The translations under genes and the position numbers were made by a program. From Clostridia bacterium (GTDB taxonomy: Bacteria; Bacillota; Clostridia; Oscillospirales; Acutalibacteraceae), in the NCBI GenBank assembly GCA_017410195.1, contig JAFQRF010000062.1, forward strand, positions 1 through 45,326: a DNA stretch of 45,326 nt, written 5' to 3'. Of this stretch, positions 8,796 to 17,268 are shown one piece after another; position 1 is the first letter of the stretch, and each line of letters begins with the position of its first letter. Below the pieces are notes generated by a model. It searched no databases. It was given only the letters and a program-made list of their open reading frames with translations, and had not been told where the DNA came from.

Positions 8796-8803
8796 AATAA
8801 TTG

Positions 8804-8839
8804 CAGCCTTGTCACATTGCTGTGGCAAGGCTGTTTTTT
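8804..8839. terminator. Bidirectional terminator between convergent genes
   Basis: Thirteen-base stem 8804-8816 with 8821-8833 (one G-U pair), loop TTGC, then TTTTTT. It ends the DUF4474 gene and overlaps the stop of the minus-strand CDF gene at 8838. Confidence 0.85.
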
Positions 8840-9728
8840 AATGGTGGTGATGATGATGATCGTGAGGATGTTTGCGATTTACGGTGCAGTTGATTTCATT
8901 GCAATGTTCATTTGACGTTTCTGTTTCAAGCGTAGCATGTGAAATTCCATGCTCTTTCAGTTCTTCTCTGACTTTTTCTTTGATTTCGTGTGTGTCAGCA
9001 TCAGTAACGATGTGCATGGTTGCGTGGTTGTTGTGTCCGTCAATGCTGCGTATATGAATGTGATGAACGTCAATAATGCCGTCAATTTGCGACAAGTGTT
9101 TTTTTATTTCCTCAACCGATATTCCGTGCGGAGTCTTTTCAAGGAATATATCGATAATTTCTTTCATGTTTTTTGCAGAATTCACCGTAATAAAAATCGC
9201 AACGCCTATCGACATAAGAGGGTCAATAATTTTTAAATCGGTAAATTTCATTATAATTGCGCCGACCAGTACAACCGCCCATCCGAGGACGTCCTCAAGC
9301 ATGTGAAGGTTGACTGCTTTCTGATTAACCGAATCTCCTTCACGGGTAAAATATGCAGCCGCAAAGTTAACGGCAACACCGACAATCGCAAAAACAATCA
9401 TGCCGCTGCAGTTGATTTCTGTCGGAGCTATAATTCTTTTTGTCGCATTGTAAATTACGGCAATCGAACCGAAAAGCAGAATGAAATTCGTTATCGCACC
9501 GCCGATTACCGAATATCTTGAATAGCCATAGGTGTATTTATAATCAGGCTGTTTTTGGCTTTTCTTTTCAAGAACAAAAGCAATTCCGATGCTTGCCGCA
9601 TCACCGATATCATGAAGTGCATCTGAAATAACGGCAACGCTTCCCGTATAAATTCCGCCGACAAATTCAAATATAGAAAAGAAAAGATTGAGGATAAATG
9701 CAATTAAAATATTTTTTTCTGTTTTCAT
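8838..9728 (-). CDS. Cation diffusion facilitator (zinc-type) exporter
   Basis: 296 residues from ATG 9728, which follows GGAGG; the longer frame upstream would cover that ribosome site. Six predicted membrane helices. Helix 2 carries HDIGD (in SDALHDIGD) and helix 5 carries HMLED, so both halves of the transport site read HxxxD, the arrangement known from Zn2+-selective CDF proteins. A cytoplasmic ferredoxin-like C-terminal domain follows (VHHIHIRSIDGHNNHATMHI) and a terminal His run (HDHHHHHH), probably a metal buffer. Function: proton-coupled export of Zn2+ or a similar divalent metal from the cytoplasm. It is divergent from a TetR gene with a palindromic operator between them. Confidence 0.92.
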   Translation of the reverse strand: MKTEKNILIAFILNLFFSIFEFVGGIYTGSVAVISDALHDIGDAASIGIAFVLEKKSQKQPDYKYTYGYSRYSVIGGAITNFILLFGSIAVIYNATKRIIAPTEINCSGMIVFAIVGVAVNFAAAYFTREGDSVNQKAVNLHMLEDVLGWAVVLVGAIIMKFTDLKIIDPLMSIGVAIFITVNSAKNMKEIIDIFLEKTPHGISVEEIKKHLSQIDGIIDVHHIHIRSIDGHNNHATMHIVTDADTHEIKEKVREELKEHGISHATLETETSNEHCNEINCTVNRKHPHDHHHHHH

Positions 9729-9740
9729 GATGCCTCCGTA

Positions 9741-9769
9741 TTGACAAAGTATAATAGCCATAATACAAT
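9741..9769 (+). promoter_or_regulatory. Sigma-A-type promoter for the tetR-like gene
   Basis: Perfect TTGACA at 9741-9746, 17 bases, TACAAT at 9764-9769. The expected transcription start, near 9776, falls at the edge of the palindrome at 9777-9799. Confidence 0.7.
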
Positions 9770-9776
9770 ATATTCG

Positions 9777-9799
9777 TTACAGAACATGTTGTTCTGTAA
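9777..9799. promoter_or_regulatory. Palindromic operator, probable TetR-type binding site
   Basis: Perfect 10-base inverted repeat TTACAGAACA (9777-9786) and TGTTCTGTAA (9790-9799) around a 3-base centre. It covers the likely start site of the tetR promoter and lies about 50 bases upstream of the divergent CDF start, so one bound dimer could repress tetR and affect the CDF gene. A weaker related site, with TTGTTTG/CGAACAA arms, lies near 9849-9866. Confidence 0.7.
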
Positions 9800-9893
9800 A
9801 AATTATAACGCTGAATTATTTAGAAATTCAAGAGATAAAAATTCAAGGTTGTTTGTTACCGAACAATATTAAATTTTTGTACGGAGAAACAGT

Positions 9894-10466
9894 ATGGACA
9901 GAAGGCAAAGAAAAACAAGAGAAGCAATTTTTAAAGCTTTTACCGAGCTTTTATCCGAGAAAAATATCGGTCAGATTACGGTAGGGGAGATAATCGAAAG
10001 AGCGGATGTCGGCAGAGCGACTTTTTATGCTCATTTTGAAACAAAAGATTATCTCCAGAAAGAGCTGTGCGAAGAGCTTTTTTGCCATGTATTTGATTCC
10101 GTTTCAGACTCTCCGCATTGTCACAGGCATATTTTTGACTGCAACGCACCCGATTCGATTTATTTACATTTATTCCGTCACCTTGAGAAAAACGATAATA
10201 ATATTCTGGATTTACTCTCATGTGAGAACAATGACATTTTTATGCATTACTTTAAATCGGGACTTGCAAAGCTGATAAGCAGTCAGCCGGATACTTATGA
10301 AAATTCCGGTTTGCAGGGACTTCCCGATGATTTTCGGATTAATCACATCGCGTCAACTTTTGTTGAAACCGTCAGATGGTGGGTAGAGAATAAAATGCAA
10401 CAGTTACCCGAAGAAATAACGGGATATTTCATGATTGCCATAAACGCGAAAGGAGCCGCGGAATGA
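9894..10466 (+). CDS. TetR/AcrR-family transcriptional regulator
   Basis: 190 residues. The N-terminal DNA-binding domain is typical: RKTREAIFKAFTELLSEK, then ITVGEIIERADVGRATFYAHFETKDYL at ~28-54. The C-terminal ligand domain is helical (~75-190) and resembles the TetR_C group found in many Clostridia; the ligand is unknown. ATG 9894 follows ACGGAGA. It lies divergent from the CDF exporter and next to the palindrome at 9777-9799, so autoregulation with control of the exporter is the simplest reading. It converges on the flavin reductase gene, with no evidence of control there. Confidence 0.9.
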   Translation: MDRRQRKTREAIFKAFTELLSEKNIGQITVGEIIERADVGRATFYAHFETKDYLQKELCEELFCHVFDSVSDSPHCHRHIFDCNAPDSIYLHLFRHLEKNDNNILDLLSCENNDIFMHYFKSGLAKLISSQPDTYENSGLQGLPDDFRINHIASTFVETVRWWVENKMQQLPEEITGYFMIAINAKGAAE

Positions 10467-10487
10467 ACCGCAGCTCCTTTATTATTT
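10450..10487 (+). terminator. Intrinsic terminator overlapping the tetR stop codon
   Basis: Twelve-base stem 10450-10461 with 10468-10479, one mismatch, loop AATGAA containing the TGA stop, followed by T-rich TTATTATTT. The minus-strand side lacks a T run, so it mainly serves the plus strand. Confidence 0.75.
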
Positions 10488-10499
10488 AATAGTATTAAA

Positions 10500-12560
10500 T
10501 TACAGCTTCATTGCAACGTCCCATGCGCCCCAGATAACGGTGCGGAGATTTCCGACCTTAGCTGCATCGCCGATAACATGAACATGCTTGCTCTTTTCGG
10601 CAACGGGAGTGGGAACATAACCGACAGACATGATAACGGAATCTGCAGGAATGTCAAAGGTCTTTCCTTCCTTATCCTTAACCTTTACGCTGCCGTTGTT
10701 GATTTCGCAGAGAGCTGTTTCAAGATGAACGGGAACCTTGTTTGTCTTGAAGAAATCTCTGAGATAGCTTGTGTTTGCAAGAGCAACACCGGGAGTTGTG
10801 ATAAGGTCATCCTGCATTTCAACGATTGTGGGCTTTTTGCCCTGGAGATAGAGGTCATATGCAATTTCACAGCCTGTAAGACCGCCGCCGATAATTGTTA
10901 CGTTTTCGCCGACTGTCTTGTTGCCGAGAAGGTAATCAACTGCTTCAATTGCAGTGTCTGCACCCTTAACGGGGATTTTTCTTGCCTTTGAACCGGTTGC
11001 AACGATAACCTCGTCTGCACCGAGGGCGTTGATGTCTTTGATTTCGGTATTCATTTTAACTTCGATGGGAAGCTTTGAAACCTCACGGATGTACCATGCG
11101 ATAAGGTCACGGTCCTTCTCCTTGAATGAGGGAGCCGCTGCAGCGATGAATACGCCGCCAAGCTTGTCGGTCTTTTCATAAATTGTTACTTTATGACCGC
11201 GCTTTGCACAGACAATTGCTGCTTCCATGCCGCCGATACCGCCGCCGATAACAGCAATCTTCTTTGCTTTCTTTGCAGGCTTGATGTTGTATTTCTTTGA
11301 CTGCATTGTTTCGGGATTAAGTGCGCAGCGTGCAAGACCCATTGTATCTGTGAGATCCTGAGTATTTGCATGACCCTTTGAGGATGAGAAGTTGAAGCAG
11401 CCGCTGTGGCAGCAGATGCAGGGCTTGATATCCTCAAGTCTGTCTTCGATGATTTTTGTTATCCATTCGGGGTCGGTGAGGAACTGACGTGCAACGCCGA
11501 CACCGTCGATTAAGCCGTCTGCAACCGCTTTTGCACCGACATCGGGTTCCATACGTCCCGCACAAACAACGGGAATGTCAACGAACTTTTTGATGTGTGC
11601 AACGTCTTCAAGGTTGCAGTTCTGAGGCATATACATGGGGGGATGTGCCCAATACCATGAGTCATATGTACCGTTATCTGCATTAAGCATGTCATAGCCT
11701 GCATCCTGGAGATACTTTGCAGCTTTTTCGGATTCGGGCATTGCACGGCCGACTTCTTTATAGTCTTCACCGGGCATTGCGCCTTCGCAGAAGCCCTTCA
11801 TTTTTGATTCAACAGAATAACGGAGTGAAACGGGATAGTCCTTGCCGCAGGCTTCTTTGATAGCCTTAACAACTTCAGCGGCAAAACGGTATCTGTTTTC
11901 AAAGCTTCCGCCGTATTCGTCAGTACGCTTGTTGAAAAATTCGATTGCAAACTGGTCAAGAAGATAGCCTTCATGAACAGCGTGAACTTCAACACCGTCA
12001 ACGCCTGCATCGCGGCAGAGCTTTGCTGTTTTAGCAAATGCTTCGATGATTTCGTGAATCTGCTCAACGGTCATTTCGGGGCAGATAATATCGTGTGCCC
12101 AACGTGAGGGCTGGGGGCTGGGAGATGCAAGCTCATGCGAAGTATCAAGAATGGGCTTTAAAATTGCACGTGTAAATTTATTTTTATGAAGAGGAGCAAC
12201 AAGCTCGGTAATTGCCCATGAACGGCCCATACCTGCGGTAAGCTGAACAAAAAGCTTTGCGCCTGTCTTGTGGATTTCATCCATGAATTCTTTGAGATCC
12301 TCAAACATCTTGGGATTCTGCCAGAGCCATTTGCCCCAGAATGTGTCGCGAAGGGGAGCGATGCCGGGGATGATAAGACCGACATTGTTGTTAGCTCTTT
12401 CAAGGAAAAGCTTTGCGGCTTCCTTATCGAAATGACAGCCGCCGAGCTCAAACCAACCGAAAAGAGATGTACCGCCCATGGGACACATAACGATTCTGTT
12501 TTTGATTTCTACGTTGCCTATTTTCCAAGGGGTAAATAAGGCTTCGTACTGTTTGTTCAT
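10500..12560 (-). CDS. Old-yellow-enzyme type NAD(P)H:flavin / Fe-S oxidoreductase (enoate reductase-like)
   Basis: 686 residues from ATG 12560, which is preceded by AAGGAA at good spacing; the GTG at 12569 abuts that site. Residues ~1-370 are an FMN-binding OYE barrel (LFTPWKIGNVEIKNRIVMCPM, VHAVHEGYLLDQFAIEFFN, RTDEYGGSFENR). A 4Fe-4S motif CxxCxxxC follows (PCICCHSGC), with a fourth cysteine (ARCALNP) unusually far downstream, about 26 residues instead of the usual 11-12. The rest is an FAD/NAD(P) domain (VIGGGIGGMEAA; TIIGGGLTGCEIAYDL; SVGYVPTP). The architecture is shared by 2,4-dienoyl-CoA reductase, 2-enoate reductase, BaiCD and bilirubin reductase BilR. It reduces C=C bonds of an unknown substrate. 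It appears monocistronic. Confidence 0.85.
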   Translation of the reverse strand: MNKQYEALFTPWKIGNVEIKNRIVMCPMGGTSLFGWFELGGCHFDKEAAKLFLERANNNVGLIIPGIAPLRDTFWGKWLWQNPKMFEDLKEFMDEIHKTGAKLFVQLTAGMGRSWAITELVAPLHKNKFTRAILKPILDTSHELASPSPQPSRWAHDIICPEMTVEQIHEIIEAFAKTAKLCRDAGVDGVEVHAVHEGYLLDQFAIEFFNKRTDEYGGSFENRYRFAAEVVKAIKEACGKDYPVSLRYSVESKMKGFCEGAMPGEDYKEVGRAMPESEKAAKYLQDAGYDMLNADNGTYDSWYWAHPPMYMPQNCNLEDVAHIKKFVDIPVVCAGRMEPDVGAKAVADGLIDGVGVARQFLTDPEWITKIIEDRLEDIKPCICCHSGCFNFSSSKGHANTQDLTDTMGLARCALNPETMQSKKYNIKPAKKAKKIAVIGGGIGGMEAAIVCAKRGHKVTIYEKTDKLGGVFIAAAAPSFKEKDRDLIAWYIREVSKLPIEVKMNTEIKDINALGADEVIVATGSKARKIPVKGADTAIEAVDYLLGNKTVGENVTIIGGGLTGCEIAYDLYLQGKKPTIVEMQDDLITTPGVALANTSYLRDFFKTNKVPVHLETALCEINNGSVKVKDKEGKTFDIPADSVIMSVGYVPTPVAEKSKHVHVIGDAAKVGNLRTVIWGAWDVAMKL

Positions 12561-12707
12561 CGAAAACACTTCCTTATCAATCTCAAATTTGTGTTAACAT
12601 AAATAACCTATTATATAATAAATTAATTGTCGGCGGATGTCAAGTTGTTATTGAAATTCCCTGCAGCGAAAAGAATATTTATATCGGTATTAATGCGGTC
12701 TAAGTAC

Positions 12708-12736
12708 TTGAATAGTGATTAATATAATGATATAAT
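12708..12736 (+). promoter_or_regulatory. Sigma-A-type promoter for the ECF S-component gene
   Basis: TTGAAT at 12708-12713, 17 bases, perfect TATAAT at 12731-12736, about 30 bases before ATG 12768. No riboswitch fits between promoter and start. Confidence 0.7.
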
Positions 12737-12767
12737 AAAAAAAACTGTTTTTGAAAGGGAATTGAAA

Positions 12768-13307
12768 ATGAAAAAGCAAAATAATCTTTTGAATCTTGCG
12801 TTTTCGGCCATGTTTCTTGCGCTTGCCTATGTGCTGCCGTTTTTGACCGGGCAGGTGCCGCAGATAGGCAAGATGCTCTGTCCCATGCACATTCCCGTTA
12901 TTCTTTGCGGATTCATGTGCGGTGCGCCATGGGGGCTTATTGTCGGTTTTGCAGCGCCCCTCATCCGCTCGCTGACACTCGGCATGCCCGTTTTGTTCCC
13001 GAGTGCAGTCTCGATGGCTTTTGAGCTTGCGGTTTACGGTTTAATCAGCGGAATAATGTACCGTGTTTTGCCGAAAAAGAAAATATACATATATTGCTCG
13101 CTGCTTATCGCTATGGCTGCGGGACGTCTGGTTTGGGGTGCGGTTCAGTTTGTGTGTATGGGACTCGATCCGTCAAAATTCGGATTTGCGGCATTCTGGG
13201 CAGGAGCGGTAACAAATGCAGTTCCCGGAATTATAATTCAGATTGTTGTAATACCTTTAATTGTTATGCTTATCGAAAAATCAAAGTTCAAAAATTATTT
13301 ATCTTGA
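12768..13307 (+). CDS. ECF transporter S component (substrate-specificity subunit)
   Basis: 179 residues from ATG 12768, with GAAAGGGA 7 bases upstream. Five to six hydrophobic helices; PMHIPVILCGFMCGAPWG followed by a PLIRSLTLG loop is typical of pfam12822-type S components, which capture vitamins or other micronutrients and dock on a shared EcfT/EcfA1/EcfA2 module encoded elsewhere. None of those partners is in the window. Substrate cannot be assigned from sequence. The next gene, a secreted glucosidase, starts 56 bases downstream, with its own weak promoter overlapping this stop codon. Confidence 0.8.
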   Translation: MKKQNNLLNLAFSAMFLALAYVLPFLTGQVPQIGKMLCPMHIPVILCGFMCGAPWGLIVGFAAPLIRSLTLGMPVLFPSAVSMAFELAVYGLISGIMYRVLPKKKIYIYCSLLIAMAAGRLVWGAVQFVCMGLDPSKFGFAAFWAGAVTNAVPGIIIQIVVIPLIVMLIEKSKFKNYLS

Positions 13308-13332
13308 CACGGAAAATGTCAAGGTTTAATAA
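13304..13332 (+). promoter_or_regulatory. Possible promoter for the first GH3 gene
   Basis: TTGACA at 13304-13309 overlaps the stop codon of the preceding gene; 17 bases on is TAATAA (13327-13332). A 7-base inverted repeat CTTGACA/TGTCAAG (13303-13309, 13317-13323) covers the -35 and could be an operator. Weak -10. Confidence 0.4.
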
Positions 13333-13363
13333 AATATATATGCACACACGAGGAGGAAATATT

Positions 13364-15862
13364 TTGAAAAATGCAGCAAACAGAATTCTTAGGCAAACAG
13401 TTTCCGTTATTCTTGCAATTGTAATTTTTGTATCATCATCATTCAGCGTTTTTGCGGCTTCCGATATGATTTCGGAGGAAACGTCTGCAAAATCGGTCAG
13501 GATAGCAAAGCAGATTGAATCTGAGGGTATTGTTTTGCTCGAAAATGAAAATGATATTCTTCCGCTCAAGAATAAAAAGGTCAATGTTTTCGGCGCGGCA
13601 TCGTGTTCAATTGCGTTTGCGGGTGCGGCAGGCTCGGGTGCTGTGCGTTCATCGGATGCAATCGATTTTTATGATGCGCTCGAAAATGCAGGTATTGAAT
13701 ATAACAAAGACCTTTACAGAGCGTATGCAACCCACACGGGAACGCTGATTGACCTTGGAATTTTAAGCTATGTTATCACCGTTCTCAAGCAGTTTTTCGG
13801 CGGCGGTCAATCTGAAATGCCTGCATGGCAGTTAAGCGACGGGATGATGAAAAAAGCGGTTGAGTACTCGGATACCGCAATTATAGTCATCGGCAGGGTA
13901 GGCACAGAGATGAAGGATCTCAGCATTGAGCAGCTCAATCTTAACGATGACGAAAAAAAGATGATAGACAGAGTTTGCGATGCGTTTGATGATGTTATTG
14001 TTGTGTTCAATATTTCTAACATTATGGACATGTCATGGCTTGAGGATTACGACAGTATCAAGGCGGCTATGATTATGTGGCTTCCAGGTGAGGTCGGCAC
14101 GGACAGCGTCGGAAAGGTGCTTTCGGGCGAGGTTAATCCTTCGGGAAAGCTTGTTGATACAATTTCTTACGATATCGAAGACCATCCTGCATCAGAGAAT
14201 TTCGGCAACTATATGTATAAAGGTGTAATCGGAATTCCCAAGTATTTTGTCAACTACAGCGAAGGCATTTATGTCGGCTACAGATATTTTGAAACCTTCG
14301 CACCTGAAAAGGTCATGTATCCCTTTGGCTACGGCCTTTCGTATACGGATTTTGACTGGACTGTAAAATCATTCAATTATGATAAGGAAGAAATAACAGT
14401 CAAAGTCAATGTTAAAAACACGGGCGATGTTGCAGGCAAGGATGTTGTTCAGGTTTATTTCAGCGCACCTTATTGTGATGGCGAAATTGAAAAGAGTGCA
14501 ATTGAGCTTGCTGCATATGCAAAAACAAAAGAGCTTGCGCCGGGTAAGAGCGAAACTCTTGAAATCTCTTTTAACATTGAAGATATGGCATCCTATGATT
14601 CTGAAAACGAAGAAGCTTGGGTGCTTGACAAGGGTGAATACAAAATTCACATTGCTCATGATGTAAGAGATATTGAAAAGACATATAAATATAATGTCCC
14701 GAAGAAGGTTGTTTATAAAACCGACTCCGCTTCGGGCAATGAAGTGAAAAATCTTTTTGAGTTTGCGGAAGGCGACCTCGTTTATTTCTCACGTTCTAAT
14801 CCCGAGGTAACTTATCCCACACCTCCCGTTGACTATAAGGCAACAAGTGAAGTTCTGAACAGCGACAGAAGACCCGACCCCGTGACAGAAGGCGAAGCGC
14901 CAAAGACGGGTGTCCGTTATAAAGACGGAGTCATAACTCTCAACGATGTTGCAAAGGATGAAACTCTCTGGGATGCATTCCTTGACCAGCTTACGGTTGA
15001 TGAAATGATAAGCCTTGTTGCCGATTGCGGATACGAAACAACCGGTCTTAAAAGACTTGGTATTCCCGGTACTTCCGATAATGACGGACCTTCGTGCATT
15101 AAGGGCAGCGGCGGTCTTCTCTATACCGATTGCGGTCTTGCATTCCCCGTTGCAACCGCTCTTGCCTGCACATGGAATGATGAGCTTGCAGAAGAATTCG
15201 GTGACATAATCGGCGAAGAGGGTGTTCAGCTCGGTACGGATGTATGGTATGCACCCGGCTGTAACCTTCACCGCAGTCCTCAGGGCGGCAGAAACAACGA
15301 ATATTATTCCGAAGATCCGCTCCTTTCGGGTAAGATGTCCGCAGCGGTCACAAGAGGAGTGCAGTCCCACGGAATCATCGTTACCGTCAAGCATTTTGCT
15401 GCAAACGACCAGGAAACCAACAGACAGTCCAACGGACTTTATACTTGGCTTAACGAGCAATCGCTACGCGAGCTTTATCTTGAGCCGTTTGAGCTTTCCG
15501 TGAAGGAAGGCGGTGCAAAGGGAATTATGTCCGCTTATAACAGAATCGGTGACCAGTGGTGCGGCGGAAGTCCTGCGCTTCTCACCGACCTTCTGAGAAA
15601 TGAGTGGGGATTCGACGGCTTTGTTATCACCGATGCAAGTATTGACCTGACGGGCGAAGGTTATCTCGATCCTGCGCTTGCGGTTTATGCACGCAACAGC
15701 GGAATTCTGACAATGCTCTATGTTATTTCCGCACCGCAGACACTTATTTCAATGAAGCTTGCATACGCAAAAGACCCGATAGGCTTCGGCAACGCGCTCC
15801 GACTCTGTGTTTACGATATCTGCCGTATGAAAATGCAGTCAAATGCGTTTGAAGCGGCATAA
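13364..15862 (+). CDS. Secreted GH3 family beta-glucosidase with permuted domain order
   Basis: 832 residues from TTG 13364, 7 bases after AGGAGG. A longer open frame back to 13094 is out-of-frame overlap with the previous gene. Signal peptide (QTVSVILAIVIFVSSSFSVFA-A). The order is reversed relative to most GH3 enzymes: GH3 C-domain first (~30-330, RIAKQIESEGIVLLENENDI), fibronectin-III-like domain (~340-430, YPFGYGLSYTDFDW), then the TIM-barrel N-domain (~530-810). The barrel keeps RLGIP, DNDGPS, NLHRSPQGGRNNEYYSEDP, KHFAAND and the nucleophile aspartate in FVITDAS (D757). This order is known from Ruminococcus albus and Butyrivibrio enzymes. Role: removal of terminal beta-linked glucose or xylose outside the cell. 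It precedes GH16 by 20 bases. Confidence 0.92.
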   Translation: MKNAANRILRQTVSVILAIVIFVSSSFSVFAASDMISEETSAKSVRIAKQIESEGIVLLENENDILPLKNKKVNVFGAASCSIAFAGAAGSGAVRSSDAIDFYDALENAGIEYNKDLYRAYATHTGTLIDLGILSYVITVLKQFFGGGQSEMPAWQLSDGMMKKAVEYSDTAIIVIGRVGTEMKDLSIEQLNLNDDEKKMIDRVCDAFDDVIVVFNISNIMDMSWLEDYDSIKAAMIMWLPGEVGTDSVGKVLSGEVNPSGKLVDTISYDIEDHPASENFGNYMYKGVIGIPKYFVNYSEGIYVGYRYFETFAPEKVMYPFGYGLSYTDFDWTVKSFNYDKEEITVKVNVKNTGDVAGKDVVQVYFSAPYCDGEIEKSAIELAAYAKTKELAPGKSETLEISFNIEDMASYDSENEEAWVLDKGEYKIHIAHDVRDIEKTYKYNVPKKVVYKTDSASGNEVKNLFEFAEGDLVYFSRSNPEVTYPTPPVDYKATSEVLNSDRRPDPVTEGEAPKTGVRYKDGVITLNDVAKDETLWDAFLDQLTVDEMISLVADCGYETTGLKRLGIPGTSDNDGPSCIKGSGGLLYTDCGLAFPVATALACTWNDELAEEFGDIIGEEGVQLGTDVWYAPGCNLHRSPQGGRNNEYYSEDPLLSGKMSAAVTRGVQSHGIIVTVKHFAANDQETNRQSNGLYTWLNEQSLRELYLEPFELSVKEGGAKGIMSAYNRIGDQWCGGSPALLTDLLRNEWGFDGFVITDASIDLTGEGYLDPALAVYARNSGILTMLYVISAPQTLISMKLAYAKDPIGFGNALRLCVYDICRMKMQSNAFEAA

Positions 15863-15882
15863 ACCAAAGGAGAGTGCCGAAA

Positions 15883-16785
15883 ATGATAAAAACAATCCTA
15901 AAAATCTTAATCGCAATTCTTATGGCGATTAACCCTCAGTTGCCCGGAATACTCGACCTCGGCAGAATGCCTCAGGGCAAACAAATTGACCTTAACGAAT
16001 TTGAACTTGTCTGGAGCGATGAATTCAACGGCACCGAGCTTGATACAACAAAATGGGGCTATTCCTGGTGGATAACCGAGCGTAAGGGCGGTTATTGGCA
16101 TGAAGATATGGTCAGCGTAAAAGACGGCAACCTTGTCATCAGAGCTGAATATCTCGAAACCCCACCCGAGAATTACTATCTTGATTCGGGCATGGATATG
16201 CCCGAATATAAGCCCGGATGGTATACGGGCAAAGTAACAACCCGTGATAAATATGAGCAGTGCTACGGCTATTTTGAGGTGCGCTGTATTCTGCCTGCTG
16301 CAACGGGCATGTGGAGCGCATTCTGGATGATGAATGAGGGTGTCTACAATGTCAATAATTCAGGCGAAGACGGCACGGAAATCGATGTTTTTGAATCGTT
16401 CTACTATAAGGATAACTGGTGGGGCAACGATGCAATCTCAACCGGTATTCACTATGACGGATACGGTGAGGGTCACAGCGGTGTTGCGGTCGGTAAAATG
16501 TTCATAGACAATAATCCCTATGAAGAATATAACACTTACGGCGTTGAATGGAACGAAAACGAATATATTTTCTATATCAACGGAGTTGAAACGGGTCGAA
16601 CTTCTGCCGGCGGTGTTTCGAAAAATCCTGAATATCTGCTTCTTTCCTGCGAATTTGCAGGTGAAAACGGAGTTCAGTTTTCGGACAGACACGGTACGGG
16701 TGAAATAGACAAAACCCCGGAGGAAAACTGGCCTGCCGAATTCAAGGTTGATTATGTAAGATGCTATCAGTATAAAAACAAATAA
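15883..16785 (+). CDS. GH16 beta-glucanase/laminarinase-type glycosidase
   Basis: 300 residues from ATG 15883, with AAAGGAG upstream; GTG 15874 overlaps that site. The N-terminal MIKTILKILIAILM helix is hydrophobic but lacks a clear cleavage site, so it may stay as a membrane anchor. The rest is one GH16 domain: LVWSDEFNGTELDTTKWGY, GYFEVRCILP, WSAFWMM, and the catalytic EIDVFE with nucleophile E166, D168 and acid/base E171, ending WPAEFKVDYVRCYQY. It cleaves internal beta-1,3 or mixed beta-1,3/1,4-glucan bonds, and the upstream GH3 could finish the oligosaccharides. Exact specificity is not assignable by eye. Confidence 0.93.
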   Translation: MIKTILKILIAILMAINPQLPGILDLGRMPQGKQIDLNEFELVWSDEFNGTELDTTKWGYSWWITERKGGYWHEDMVSVKDGNLVIRAEYLETPPENYYLDSGMDMPEYKPGWYTGKVTTRDKYEQCYGYFEVRCILPAATGMWSAFWMMNEGVYNVNNSGEDGTEIDVFESFYYKDNWWGNDAISTGIHYDGYGEGHSGVAVGKMFIDNNPYEEYNTYGVEWNENEYIFYINGVETGRTSAGGVSKNPEYLLLSCEFAGENGVQFSDRHGTGEIDKTPEENWPAEFKVDYVRCYQYKNK

Positions 16786-16790
16786 AAGAT

Positions 16791-16834
16791 AACCGAACCT
16801 TTACCGTTATGGCAGAGGTTCGGTTTTTCGTTTT
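16791..16834. terminator. Terminator after GH16
   Basis: Ten-base perfect stem 16791-16800 with 16816-16825, 15-base loop, then TTTCGTTTT. It lies between convergent genes and may also serve the minus-strand ArsC-like gene ending at 16833. Confidence 0.75.
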
Positions 16835-17183
16835 ATAAAAGCTTTTCTTCCCATTCTTTTTCTTTGAATCCGATAAGAACAAATTCGTCAGAAACAAGCA
16901 GTGGTCTTTTGACAAGCATACCGTCCGATGAAAGAAGAGAAAGCATTTCTTCTTCACTCATTTCGGGAAGTTTATTCTTCAAATCCATTGATTTGTAAAG
17001 CAGTCCGCTTGTGTTGAACAGCTTTTTGAGCGGCTGACCGCTGAGATTATAAAAAACCTGAAGTTCATCAATGCTTGGATTTTCAAATTTGATATCACGC
17101 AGTTCATAGTTGATATGGTTTTCATCAAGCCACTTTTGAGCTTTTCGGCAGGTTGTGCATTTAGGATAGCATATGAATTTCAT
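16833..17183 (-). CDS. ArsC/Spx-family thioredoxin-fold protein
   Basis: 116 residues from ATG 17183; the open frame runs further upstream but CGAGGTG precedes this ATG and family length is about 115. The start FICYPKCTTCRKAQKWLDE holds a CxxC redox pair, and later segments (NPSIDELQVFYNLSG, LFNTSGLLYK, LVKRPLLV, LIGFKEKEWE) match the ArsC/YffB/Spx superfamily. It may be an arsenate-reductase-like or regulatory redox protein. It lacks arsenic-resistance neighbours. It is divergent from GH127 across an 85-base gap. Confidence 0.85.
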   Translation of the reverse strand: MKFICYPKCTTCRKAQKWLDENHINYELRDIKFENPSIDELQVFYNLSGQPLKKLFNTSGLLYKSMDLKNKLPEMSEEEMLSLLSSDGMLVKRPLLVSDEFVLIGFKEKEWEEKLL

Positions 17184-17208
17184 TTTTGCACCTCGTTTTC
17201 TTTTTTTG

Positions 17209-17237
17209 TTGACCGTGCGGAGTTTATTGTTTATAAT
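17209..17237 (+). promoter_or_regulatory. Sigma-A-type promoter for GH127
   Basis: TTGACC at 17209-17214, 17 bases, perfect TATAAT at 17232-17237, 32 bases before ATG 17269. Confidence 0.75.
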
Positions 17238-17268
17238 TAAAGTATATAACAAAGGTGAGGATAAATCA

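Noticed and set aside
13094-13363. 90-codon upstream extension of the first GH3 frame
   Set aside because: It overlaps the ECF S-component gene in another frame; AGGAGG and a signal peptide place the start at 13364.
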